64,000 nucleotides of DNA from Flexivirga meconopsidis (GTDB lineage: Bacteria > Actinomycetota > Actinomycetes > Actinomycetales > Dermatophilaceae). Of this stretch, positions 52,307-62,966 are shown piece after piece; positions within the stretch are counted from its first letter, which is position 1; every line of letters starts with the position of its first letter. The notes under the pieces were generated by a model. That model did no database searches. It had not been told where the DNA came from and was given only the letters and a program-made list of their open reading frames with translations. The stretch covers positions 496,001-560,000 of the forward strand of contig NZ_JAOBQJ010000004.1 in assembly GCF_026162425.1 (NCBI RefSeq), given 5' to 3'. Both the position numbers and the translations under genes were made by a program.

Positions 52307-52561
52307 ATGGCTGACTCGACGAACGGCTCCCGATCTCCTGCGGACCTTTGGCATGGTCTGAGCAGCACACAGCGCGGCTTGGTGGTGGCGGTGGGTGCGA
52401 TCGACACGGCGCTGAAGGGCGCCGCGTTGGTGGACCTGGCGAAGCGTCCCGCGGCGCAGGTGCGTGGCCCGAAGTGGGCATGGGGTCTCGCCCTGCCGGT
52501 GGTCAACTCCGCGGGCATCCTGCCAATCGTCTACTTCTTGCGCGGGCGGCGTGCTGGCTGA
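52307..52561 (+). CDS. Small membrane protein, PLDc_N-like
   Basis: An 84-residue protein beginning MADSTNGSRSPADLW. Two hydrophobic segments (GLVVAVGAIDTALKGAALVDL and WAWGLALPVVNSAGILPIVYFL) flank RRP-rich turns; the pattern RGPKWAWGL...GILPIVYFLRGRR resembles the PLDc_N small membrane domain. Function is unknown. It starts 9 bp after the MFS stop on the same strand, so it is probably cotranscribed. A repeat element follows 56 bp downstream. Confidence 0.7.
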   Translation: MADSTNGSRSPADLWHGLSSTQRGLVVAVGAIDTALKGAALVDLAKRPAAQVRGPKWAWGLALPVVNSAGILPIVYFLRGRRAG

Positions 52562-52617
52562 CCCGGCCGGGCACAGTCGTCTCGCCGAGGCGGTGCGTGC
52601 AGAGTCGCGCCCTCGCG

Positions 52618-52666
52618 CGTCTCGTAAGCGAGGGTGCCATCCGCGTCACAGTCACTTACGAGATTG
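52618..52666. repeat. Single copy of the CTCGTAAG/CTTACGAG palindromic element
   Basis: Arms TCTCGTAAG (52620-52628) and CTTACGAGA (52655-52663) enclose GAGGGTGCC and GCGTCACAGTCA, aligning over the full length with the 15.6 kb repeats once reverse-complemented. It is oriented opposite to the first array relative to the gene it follows. The stop codon TAA of the DUF222/HNH gene is formed by its right arm. Confidence 0.8.
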
Positions 52667-54356
52667 CCGAACGGGCGGTGCCGGTGCGTGGGGGTTGATC
52701 GTTTGGTCGGGTGAGGTAGGTGTAGCCGCCGGGGCTGGTCCAGGTGCACACCCCGTCGGGTGTCATCGACACGGTCCAGCCGCCTTCGTGCTTGGCGCGG
52801 TGGTGGTGCCGACACAGGCATTGCAGGTTGTGGGCCGCTGTCGGGCCGTCGGGGTAGCGGACCACGTGGTCGATGTCGGTCGCGGTCGCGGGGCGGGTGC
52901 AGCCGGGGAACCGGCAGTGTTGGTCTCGGGTGTGGAGGAACCGGACAAGGCGGGCGTTGGGTGTATAGGACCGGCAGCCGGTTTCGGCGGTGATGCCGGT
53001 GGCGGAGTCGACCAGGGCACGAGACACGGTGGTGCCGAGCAACCCGCTGAGTTCGCGGACTGCACCGGCGGGGATGGTGCCGATGCCGGGCACGAGGACG
53101 TCACCGATCGTGCATGGTTGCGCGGGCTCGCCCGGGTCGTTCGGTTCGTCCCGTCGCGGATCGGTGGTGGTGGTGAAGGTGAGTCCTGGTGTGGCGAGGA
53201 GGGTTTCGAGTTCTTCGTCGAGTAATGCTTCGGGTGAGTAGTGCCGTTGGTAGTCGATCCAGTCATTGGGGTCGGTCACCGGGTCCGGGATCGCAACACC
53301 CGCGGTGCTGTCTGGCGGGCCCGTGGCCGGGTCGGTGCCGGAGCTGGTGGTGAGTTGCCTGCGGCGGGTGTCGAGGTCGGCGATCTGGTCGAGGTAGTCC
53401 TGGGCGGTGATCGGGCAGTCGGGCGACACTTGCACCGGCACGTGTGGCTCGGGAACTACCTGGATGGTCGTCGCGTGGCATGGGACGTGCACGACGAGTT
53501 CGGTGTTGACGTGCACGTCGGATAGCAGCAGGTCGGTCAACGCGTCGACCCGGTGTTCACCGAGGGTCTTGTCCGTCGTGGTCGACTTCTTCAGTAACCG
53601 GGCGTGGGTGTTGATCGCGGCCATCAACGTGGTGGCGTCCAGGGCGGGCAGGACGGCGGTGAGGGTGGACATGCCTGGTTCCCAGTGCGGTTCGCAGGTG
53701 ACGTCGGTGTAGTCCCGGCGCCGGTGGGCCGCTGCCTGGTCGGCTTCGACTGGTGCGTGTTTGGCCAGGAGTCGTCGTGCTCGTCGGGTGAGTGTGGTCG
53801 ATGTCGAGATCTCCGGGTCACCGGCGAGGAGTTCGTCCTCGATCGGCCCGGCAGCGTGGGCGGGCGCGTCGGCGAGCACGCCCGCGATGGCGGCAACTTT
53901 GCGGCCGTCCATAGCCCCGGTGCCGGCACGGTCCAACAGCCGGGCAGCGTGCCGGACGGTGTCGCCGGCTTCGGTGAGCCGACGGGAGGCTTGCCGGTCG
54001 GACCAACCTAGGCGGGCGCCGACTTCGAGCGGGGTCCACGTGTCCGGGGATTCGGGGTGTTTGCGCAGCTCGTGCGCAGCCAACTGCTCCAGGCAGATGG
54101 TTTGGGTCGCCCACGCAGCGTTTTGCACCTGCTGAGCGACCGCCACCAACTCCAGCAACCCGTGCTCCGGTAGTTCCACACCGGACAGCTCGTGGCCGGG
54201 CAGATCGTGGCCGGACAGGCCATGCGACGGGCCGGTCGGATCGGTGCGGGCGTGGGTGAACGCGACCTGCAGCAGCGTGTGTGCTGCCTCCAACAGTTGC
54301 CGGGTGGAGGCAGCGGAGATCACCGCGGGGGTGAGTGCTTGCTGCAGGTTGGACAT
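52656..54356 (-). CDS. DUF222 / HNH endonuclease (13E12-repeat-like) protein
   Basis: A 566-residue protein with an N-terminal DUF222 region (residues about 30-330, including WTPLEVGARLGWSDRQASRRLTEA, MDGRKVAAIAGVLAD and LDATTLMAAINTHARLLKK) and a C-terminal HNH domain: DQHCRFPGCTRPATATDIDHVVRYPDGGP-like residues give C..C..DIDH, then NLQCLCRHHHRAKHEGGW supplies the last HNH ligands. Family members are multicopy in actinobacteria, often with LexA boxes, and resemble the mycobacterial 13E12 repeats. Nuclease activity is assumed. Its last codons and stop fall in a repeat element, and it lacks the GTATGNCG octamer. Confidence 0.88.
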   Translation of the reverse strand: MSNLQQALTPAVISAASTRQLLEAAHTLLQVAFTHARTDPTGPSHGLSGHDLPGHELSGVELPEHGLLELVAVAQQVQNAAWATQTICLEQLAAHELRKHPESPDTWTPLEVGARLGWSDRQASRRLTEAGDTVRHAARLLDRAGTGAMDGRKVAAIAGVLADAPAHAAGPIEDELLAGDPEISTSTTLTRRARRLLAKHAPVEADQAAAHRRRDYTDVTCEPHWEPGMSTLTAVLPALDATTLMAAINTHARLLKKSTTTDKTLGEHRVDALTDLLLSDVHVNTELVVHVPCHATTIQVVPEPHVPVQVSPDCPITAQDYLDQIADLDTRRRQLTTSSGTDPATGPPDSTAGVAIPDPVTDPNDWIDYQRHYSPEALLDEELETLLATPGLTFTTTTDPRRDEPNDPGEPAQPCTIGDVLVPGIGTIPAGAVRELSGLLGTTVSRALVDSATGITAETGCRSYTPNARLVRFLHTRDQHCRFPGCTRPATATDIDHVVRYPDGPTAAHNLQCLCRHHHRAKHEGGWTVSMTPDGVCTWTSPGGYTYLTRPNDQPPRTGTARSAIS

Positions 54357-54362
54357 ATCACA

Positions 54363-54391
54363 ACCATACACTTGTTCGATGATGTTGGGAA
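54363..54391 (-). promoter_or_regulatory. Leaderless promoter and degenerate LexA-like box of the DUF222/HNH gene
   Basis: On the minus strand TATGGT (54363-54368) lies 6 bp before the ATG at 54356, consistent with a leaderless mRNA; TTCCCA (54386-54391) is 17 bp further upstream. The spacer carries TCGAACAAGTGTATGG (54364-54379), whose left half TCGAAC is a perfect actinobacterial SOS half-site and whose right half is degenerate (GTATGG for GTTCGA). If used, LexA would cover the -10. Confidence 0.4.
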
Positions 54392-54526
54392 GGAGTTGCG
54401 TACCCCAATTTGTATTGTTTGCACCGTGTTTCGCGTCGTTATCTGGCCTTGTCAGTGCCCGGTGAGAGAGTGTTGCGTGGTGGAGTCGGCACTGGTTTTC
54501 TGTCCGCGCGACGAGGTGAGTGGCGA

Positions 54527-54698
54527 GGTCACTCAGCGAGGCGAGGGGCCGCGCGAGCGGCCCTATGCAGCGGAACGGAGCGCCAGCGGCAGTGAAGCGG
54601 AGTGAAGCCGCGAGGGCGGCCCCGTCGCCCCGCGGCTCCGGTCGTCCCGCGGCCCCGTCGCCCCGCGGCCCCGTCGTCCCGCGTCGTCGTCGTCCCGC
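54527..54698. repeat. Intergenic hairpins and 16-bp tandem repeats between DUF222/HNH and GNAT
   Basis: The 353-bp gap holds no gene that I can support. It contains hairpins TGAGTG-N7-CACTCA (54527-54545) and GGGCCGC-GCGA-GCGGCCC (54546-54563), then five imperfect 16-17 bp tandem units of the form GGCCCCGTCGCCCCGC (54618-54698). The GC-rich tandem block runs up to 12 bp before the GNAT start. Confidence 0.7.
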
Positions 54699-54709
54699 AC
54701 ACTGGCCCC

Positions 54710-55222
54710 GTGCAGCCCACCCCTCGCCCGGCCATCGCCGCGGACGCGCCCGCGATCCACGACCTGCGCCGCTCACTGGCCGACTGGCTGCTCGACCGCG
54801 GCGTCGAGCAGTGGCACCCGGATGACGTACCACTCAAGGACATCCGCGCCCAGGTGGCGGCCGGCGAATGGTTCGTGCTGACCGGCGCCGACGACACCAT
54901 CGTCGCGACAGTCCGCTATTTGCACCGCGACGACGACGTCTGGCCCGGCGACGAGACCCCGGCGGCATACCTGCACGGCCTCATGGTCGATCGCTCGCAC
55001 GCCGGCACCGACGTCGGCGGCGAGTTGCTGCGCTGGGCGGAACGGCGCGCGGCAGACGAGGGCCGCGACCATCTCCGGCTCGACTGTGTGGAGGCCAACC
55101 ATGCGCTGCGCAATTACTATGCCTCCCAAGGGTTTCGGGAGGTCGGACGTCGCGCCTTCGAGGACCCGAAATGGCGTCCGGTGGCTCTCTTCGAGAAGCC
55201 GTTGCCTCAGCCGCGGACGTAA
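54710..55222 (+). CDS. GNAT family N-acetyltransferase
   Basis: A 170-residue protein from GTG (VQPTPRPAIAADAP). The GNAT core is complete: AYLHGLMVDRSHAGTDVGGELLRWAE gives strand 4 and the R/Q-x-x-G-x-G/A-like CoA loop (HAGTDVGG), and RLDCVEANHALRNYYASQGFREVG supplies the C-terminal motif with a conserved Tyr. Upstream starts would read through the repeat block. It converges on the TOPRIM gene, overlapping it by 16 bp. Confidence 0.83.
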   Translation: MQPTPRPAIAADAPAIHDLRRSLADWLLDRGVEQWHPDDVPLKDIRAQVAAGEWFVLTGADDTIVATVRYLHRDDDVWPGDETPAAYLHGLMVDRSHAGTDVGGELLRWAERRAADEGRDHLRLDCVEANHALRNYYASQGFREVGRRAFEDPKWRPVALFEKPLPQPRT

Positions 55223-55803
55223 TCCAGCAGGCCGGCGATCGGGGCCGGCACCCGATCGAGCGGTATGGCGCAGGCCGCCTCGCCGGCGAAGAGCTCCTTG
55301 CGTCCCGATGTCGTCCCCACGAACCGGTGCAGCTGGTCGGTGATCGGCTGGGACTGCCAGGCAGGTTGCCGGCAGAAGGTGGCGAAGCGTGCGCCGAGGC
55401 CGAGGCGGTCGAGCAGCGACATACAGCCGGGGATCCCGAGCGCGCGGATCAACTCGTCCTCGAGGTCACGGTCGCAGACGAAGAAGCCGTGACCGGGCAG
55501 ATCGCCCACCACCTGCACGTCTGGATGGAAGCGGCGCAGCGCACGCACCACCACGTCGACCTCACCACGGTCGCAGAGCCCGGCCGCACGAGAAGGAGTC
55601 GGTTGGATGCTGAGCCGATCGAGGTGACTTCGCACGTTCGTCACGCCGCCGAGATCGACCAGCTCGGCGCCGTCCAGCTCGCCCGCGCCGCGCCGGCGCG
55701 CGAATGACGCGAGGGCGACGACGTCGCTGCGTCCCTCGAGCAGGACGACGGTGGGTGGCGGTGGCACCCGCTCATCCTGCGCCGAATGATCAGGGTGCGC
55801 CAC
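55207..55803 (-). CDS. TOPRIM-only protein (OLD-nuclease-like domain without ATPase)
   Basis: A 198-residue protein from GTG (VAHPDHSAQDERV). TVVLLEGRSDVVALASFA matches the first TOPRIM element (conserved Glu, then GxSDxxAL), LVDLGGVTNVRSHLDRL is next, and AGLCDRGEVDVVVRAL gives the Asp-containing second element; an acidic cluster VCDRDLEDELIRALG follows. OLD-family nucleases pair this fold with an ABC ATPase, but none is present here. Annotated elsewhere only as TOPRIM nucleotidyl transferase/hydrolase domain-containing. It starts 5 bp after pyrF and is probably in the pyr operon. Confidence 0.7.
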   Translation of the reverse strand: MAHPDHSAQDERVPPPPTVVLLEGRSDVVALASFARRRGAGELDGAELVDLGGVTNVRSHLDRLSIQPTPSRAAGLCDRGEVDVVVRALRRFHPDVQVVGDLPGHGFFVCDRDLEDELIRALGIPGCMSLLDRLGLGARFATFCRQPAWQSQPITDQLHRFVGTTSGRKELFAGEAACAIPLDRVPAPIAGLLDYVRG

Positions 55804-55808
55804 CGAAT

Positions 55809-56681
55809 TCAGTCGGTCAGCTCCCGCGCCTCGTCCTGCACCCGTCGCAGTGCGTCGCGCAGCGAGTCCACGTCGGGACCCGCGGCGAGCACCGCCCGCG
55901 ATGTCGTCGGCAGCACCAGCCGGCGTGCCGCCCCGAAGCCGGCGGCGATGTCACCGATGGTGGCGCCCTGGGCCCCAAATCCGGGCGCCAGCAACGGCGC
56001 CCGCGAGTCGAGCAGTCGCTCGGTCAGCCCGAGGGCGGCGATGTCCTTGCCCACGGTCGCGCCGACCACCATTCCGACGTCACCGAACTCGCCCACTGCC
56101 GCCAGCGCGTTGCGTTCCCCGACGGCGTCGATGACCGCACCGGCGACCGTCTCCCCCTCCCATGTGGCGTGCTGGACGGAGGCGCCCTCCGGGTTTGACG
56201 TCATCGCCAACACGAAAACGCCTCGGCCGGTGCGGGAAGCGATGTCGAATGCCGGTGCCAGCGAACCGAATCCGAGGAAGGGGCTGACGGTGATCGCGTC
56301 CGATCGCAGCGGCGAGTCGTCGCTGAGATATGCCTCGGCATACGCCTGCATGGTGGAGCCGATATCGCCGCGCTTGATGTCGAGCAGGCTCAGTGTGCCG
56401 GTCTCCCGCAGACCGCACAGGGTGTCTTCGAGCACCTCGACGCCTGCCGCGCCGAAGCGCTCGAAGAAGGCCGATTGCGGCTTCACCATCGCCACCGCAC
56501 CCCCGAACGCCTCGACGGCGGTCTCGGCGAACCGGCGCAGCCCGCGCACCGACACCGGTAGCTCCCACTGCTCCAGCAGCGACGGATGCGGATCGATGCC
56601 CACACAGATCGGCCCATGCTCGCCGATCGCCGCACCGAGCCGAATGCCGAATGGTTCCAACGGTATTGGAGTCTCAGTCAT
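55809..56681 (-). CDS. pyrF: Orotidine-5'-phosphate decarboxylase (type 2)
   Basis: Makes UMP from OMP, 290 residues of the longer actinobacterial/type 2 form. GPICVGIDPHPSLLEQW holds the first Asp, VKPQSAFFERFG the conserved Lys, and SLLDIKRGDIGSTM the catalytic D-x-K-x-x-D motif. VSPFLGFGSLAP and FVLAMTSNPEG are the phosphate-site segments. It overlaps pyrD by 8 bp. Confidence 0.95.
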   Translation of the reverse strand: MTETPIPLEPFGIRLGAAIGEHGPICVGIDPHPSLLEQWELPVSVRGLRRFAETAVEAFGGAVAMVKPQSAFFERFGAAGVEVLEDTLCGLRETGTLSLLDIKRGDIGSTMQAYAEAYLSDDSPLRSDAITVSPFLGFGSLAPAFDIASRTGRGVFVLAMTSNPEGASVQHATWEGETVAGAVIDAVGERNALAAVGEFGDVGMVVGATVGKDIAALGLTERLLDSRAPLLAPGFGAQGATIGDIAAGFGAARRLVLPTTSRAVLAAGPDVDSLRDALRRVQDEARELTD

Positions 56682-57645
56682 GATGTGCCCGCCCGATCAG
56701 ATCTTTCACAGATGGTATGCCGAGCCGCTCGCACTCCGCGAGCAGACCCGTGGTGACCCGCTCCGCGGAGGAAGGGTCGTGCAACATCACGCTGCCCACC
56801 TGCACGGCGGAAGCGCCCGCGGCCAGGGCCTGCACCGCATCACTCGCGCGCGCGATGCCGCCGACGGCGACGACGGCCACGTTTGGCAGTCGACCCGACA
56901 GCACGGCGGCGCGCAGCTCCCACACCGCGCGCAACGTGATCGGCAGGATCGCCGGTCCGGACAGACCGGTGACGGCCGGCGTGAGCCGAGGTCGCAAGGT
57001 CGGCAGATCGATCGAGAGTGCCCGCAACGGACTGCTCACAACCAGACCGGTGGCGCCGGATTTCACACAGCCACGGGCGATTTCGACCAGATCGTGCACG
57101 TCTGCGCTGAGCTTGGCGAAGAGCGGCAAGTCCCGCGGCAGCTGCTCGCGCACCCGCGCGATCACCTTGGTAGCGCCGAAGACGTCGTGGGCGAACGGCC
57201 GGTCGTCGTTCTTGCGATCACCGCAGGCGAGGTTGACCTCGACACCGGCCACCCGGCGCATCAGGCTCTGGCGGCGCAGTTGGTCGGCAGCTTCGGCATA
57301 CGCACCGGACAGGTTGCCGGCCAGCGACACGATCACCGGCGGGATGCCGTCGGCGTCCCATGGCAGCCGCGTCGCCTCGAGCTGCCCCGTGCCGAGGCTC
57401 GGCCGGTCGGTCGGCGACACCAGACCGCTCGGCACTTCGAGCAGCACACCGCGATGGTCCGACGACTGGGTCCGCGCGGTGAGCGACGGCGTGACGAGGG
57501 CGGAGACGTCTCCGGCTCGTCCCAGACGCAGCAGCTCGTGACCGAAGCCGCAGCAGCCGGAGGCGCCCATGACAGGAGTCTGGAGCGCCAGTCCACCGGC
57601 GTTGACCGTGAGATCGATGTCGGCAGAGACGGATTCGGCAGTCAC
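56674..57645 (-). CDS. pyrD: Dihydroorotate dehydrogenase, class 1B-like catalytic subunit
   Basis: Oxidises dihydroorotate to orotate, 323 residues from GTG (VTAESVSADIDLTV). The TIM barrel with FMN contacts (MGASGCCGFG, LVTPSLTARTQ) is recognisable. The catalytic region VNLACGDRKNDD retains the Cys that marks class 1 enzymes but differs from the usual NxSCPN. LFAKLSADV, TGLVVSSP and VAVGGIARASDAVQALAAGASAVQVG complete the FMN site. Together with the neighbouring PyrK-like subunit it forms the NAD-dependent heterotetramer. The GTG overlaps the pyrK stop (GTGA). Confidence 0.85.
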   Translation of the reverse strand: MTAESVSADIDLTVNAGGLALQTPVMGASGCCGFGHELLRLGRAGDVSALVTPSLTARTQSSDHRGVLLEVPSGLVSPTDRPSLGTGQLEATRLPWDADGIPPVIVSLAGNLSGAYAEAADQLRRQSLMRRVAGVEVNLACGDRKNDDRPFAHDVFGATKVIARVREQLPRDLPLFAKLSADVHDLVEIARGCVKSGATGLVVSSPLRALSIDLPTLRPRLTPAVTGLSGPAILPITLRAVWELRAAVLSGRLPNVAVVAVGGIARASDAVQALAAGASAVQVGSVMLHDPSSAERVTTGLLAECERLGIPSVKDLIGRAHHD

Positions 57646-58478
57646 CGCACCGTCTCCCACAGCTCGGCGACGTAACGGTCCCACTCCACCAGGTCACCAC
57701 GTATGACGGCGCCTTCGGTGCAGCAGCGAATGGTGCGACTGATGCCGTCCGAACCCGTCACCGGCACCTCGCAGCTGCCGCACAACCCCGTGCCGCACGG
57801 CATCGCCTCGTCGAGCAGGGCCTGCACCGTCACCCCGAACGGGCGGGCCACCTCGGCGACGGCCGACAGCTCCGGTGCGCGAGCCGCGGCATACACCACC
57901 GAGATTTCGGTCGCCCGCAGCGTGCGTTGCAGCTCGTCGCGCAGGACAGGCAGCAGGCCGGTCGGGCCGGGCGTCACCACCGACACCGTGCCGATCACCC
58001 GGCGTGCCTCGATGACTCCCACCAGGTGCCGGTCGGTCTCCCCCGCGAGCATGAGCTCGACTCGACAACCGCGATCGCGCAGGGCGGTCGACAGCCAGCC
58101 GAGCGGCGCCGCAGACGCTCCCACTCCGAGCACCATGGAGTCGACCCCGTGCGCCGGCAGCGGGAAGGCCCGGCCGAGCGGTCCGATCACGTCGACCTCG
58201 TCGTGCACCCGCAGGTCCGCCAGCCAGCGCATCCCGGCGTCCCGCACCGGATCGACCACCACCTCGATGGTCCCGCCATACGTGCCACTGGGCGTGATCG
58301 CGGCGAGCGGGAGCGTGCGCCGGCCGAGCAGCGCCGAGGTGCGCCCGCCGACGGCGAACGACGCGAGCTGCCCGGGCCGGGCGCGGTCGGCAAGCTCCGG
58401 CACCACGATCGTGTGGTGCTGGAACACTCCCATCCGGCGGCTTGCGATCAGCTCACCGCGCGCCTCGACCACGGTCAC
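57642..58478 (-). CDS. pyrK: Dihydroorotate dehydrogenase electron-transfer subunit (PyrK-like)
   Basis: FAD and 2Fe-2S subunit passing electrons from PyrD to NAD+, 278 residues. The ferredoxin-reductase-like domain shows RTLPLAAITPSGTYGGTIEVVV and GPLGRAFPLP (the FAD/NAD PLG motif). The 2Fe-2S ligands are at the C-terminus: MPCGTGLCGSCEVPV plus RTIRCCTEGAV (C-x4-C-x2-C...C). It is 12 bp downstream of carB and overlaps pyrD by 4 bp. Confidence 0.88.
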   Translation of the reverse strand: MTVVEARGELIASRRMGVFQHHTIVVPELADRARPGQLASFAVGGRTSALLGRRTLPLAAITPSGTYGGTIEVVVDPVRDAGMRWLADLRVHDEVDVIGPLGRAFPLPAHGVDSMVLGVGASAAPLGWLSTALRDRGCRVELMLAGETDRHLVGVIEARRVIGTVSVVTPGPTGLLPVLRDELQRTLRATEISVVYAAARAPELSAVAEVARPFGVTVQALLDEAMPCGTGLCGSCEVPVTGSDGISRTIRCCTEGAVIRGDLVEWDRYVAELWETVR

Positions 58479-58489
58479 CGCTCCGGCTC

Positions 58490-61795
<3,306 letters not shown>

Positions 61796-61796
61796 G

Positions 61797-62966
61797 TCAG
61801 TTCTTCTCCATCAGTTCCACGAAGCGATCGAACAGGTATGCCGCATCGTGCGGGCCGGCCGCGGCCTCCGGGTGGTATTGCACCGAGAACGCAGGCACGT
61901 CAAGGCATTCCAGCCCTTCGACGACGTCGTCGTTGAGTCCGATGTGCGACACGCGCACCCGGCCGAACGAGTCACCGGCGGGTGCGGTCACCGGCTCGCC
62001 GTCGCGCGGCGCGTCGACCGCGAAGCCATGGTTGTGCGCGGTGATCTCGACCTTGCCGGTCGTGCGGTCCAGCACCGGTTGGTTGATGCCGCGGTGGCCG
62101 TACTTCAGCTTGTAGGTGCCGAAACCCAGTGCGCGGCCCAGCAATTGGTTGCCGAAGCAGATGCCGAAGAACGGCACCTTCGCCGCGAGCACCTCCCGCA
62201 ACACCTCCACCTGCGGCGCGGTCGCCGGGTCGCCCGGGCCGTTGGAGAAGAAGACCCCGTCGGGTTGCACCGCCCGGATCGTCTCGAAGCTGCTGTCGGC
62301 GGGCAGCACGTGCACCTCGATGCCGTGCTGCGCCATCAGGTGCGGGGTCATGCCCTTGATCCCGAGGTCGAGCGCGGCGACGGTGAAGCGCTTCTCCCCC
62401 TCTGCCGGTATGACGTAGGCCTCGCTCGTGCTCACCTGCGACGCCAGCTCGGACCCGGCCATCAGCGGCTGATCCTGCACTCGCTGCACGAGATCGGTTG
62501 CATCCGCGCCCGGGCCGGAGAAGATGCCGACCCGCATCGCACCACGCTCGCGCAGATGCCGGGTGAGCGCCCGGGTGTCGATGCCGCTGATCCCGACCAC
62601 GCCCTGCTCGATCAGGTCGTGCTCGAGGGTGCGGGTGGCGCGCCAGTTGGACGGCCGCAGCGCGGGGTCGCGCACGACATACCCGCTGACCCAGATCTTG
62701 CGGGACTCCCGGTCCTCGTCGTTGACGCCGGTGTTGCCGACGTGCGGCGCGGTCATCACCACGACCTGGCGGTGGTAGCTGGGGTCGGTCAGCGTCTCCT
62801 GGTAGCCGGTCATCCCGGTGGAGAACACCGCCTCCCCGAAGGTCTCACCGATGGCGCCGTAGGCCTGTCCGCGGAAAGTGGTGCCGTCCTCCAGCACGAG
62901 CGTCGCGGGCTCGCGGCCGGTCAGCGGGTCGATGACCGATGCCGTGTCGCCGGTCGGGGTCGTCAT
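61797..62966 (-). CDS. carA: Carbamoyl-phosphate synthase small subunit
   Basis: Glutamine-hydrolysing subunit, 389 residues from [19 protein letters not shown]. The N-terminal half ([18 protein letters not shown]) is the CarA-specific domain. The class I amidotransferase triad is complete: [12 protein letters not shown] (nucleophilic Cys) and [13 protein letters not shown] (His and Glu). NGPGDPA lies at the oxyanion region. An upstream start is possible but would overlap pyrC more deeply than the usual ATGA coupling seen here. Confidence 0.97.
   Translation of the reverse strand: MTTPTGDTASVIDPLTGREPATLVLEDGTTFRGQAYGAIGETFGEAVFSTGMTGYQETLTDPSYHRQVVVMTAPHVGNTGVNDEDRESRKIWVSGYVVRDPALRPSNWRATRTLEHDLIEQGVVGISGIDTRALTRHLRERGAMRVGIFSGPGADATDLVQRVQDQPLMAGSELASQVSTSEAYVIPAEGEKRFTVAALDLGIKGMTPHLMAQHGIEVHVLPADSSFETIRAVQPDGVFFSNGPGDPATAPQVEVLREVLAAKVPFFGICFGNQLLGRALGFGTYKLKYGHRGINQPVLDRTTGKVEITAHNHGFAVDAPRDGEPVTAPAGDSFGRVRVSHIGLNDDVVEGLECLDVPAFSVQYHPEAAAGPHDAAYLFDRFVELMEKN

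Noticed and set aside
54410-54709. Upstream extensions of the GNAT gene through the tandem repeats
   Set aside because: They would add a Pro/Arg-rich tail encoded by the tandem units. The GNAT domain starts naturally at GTG 54710.
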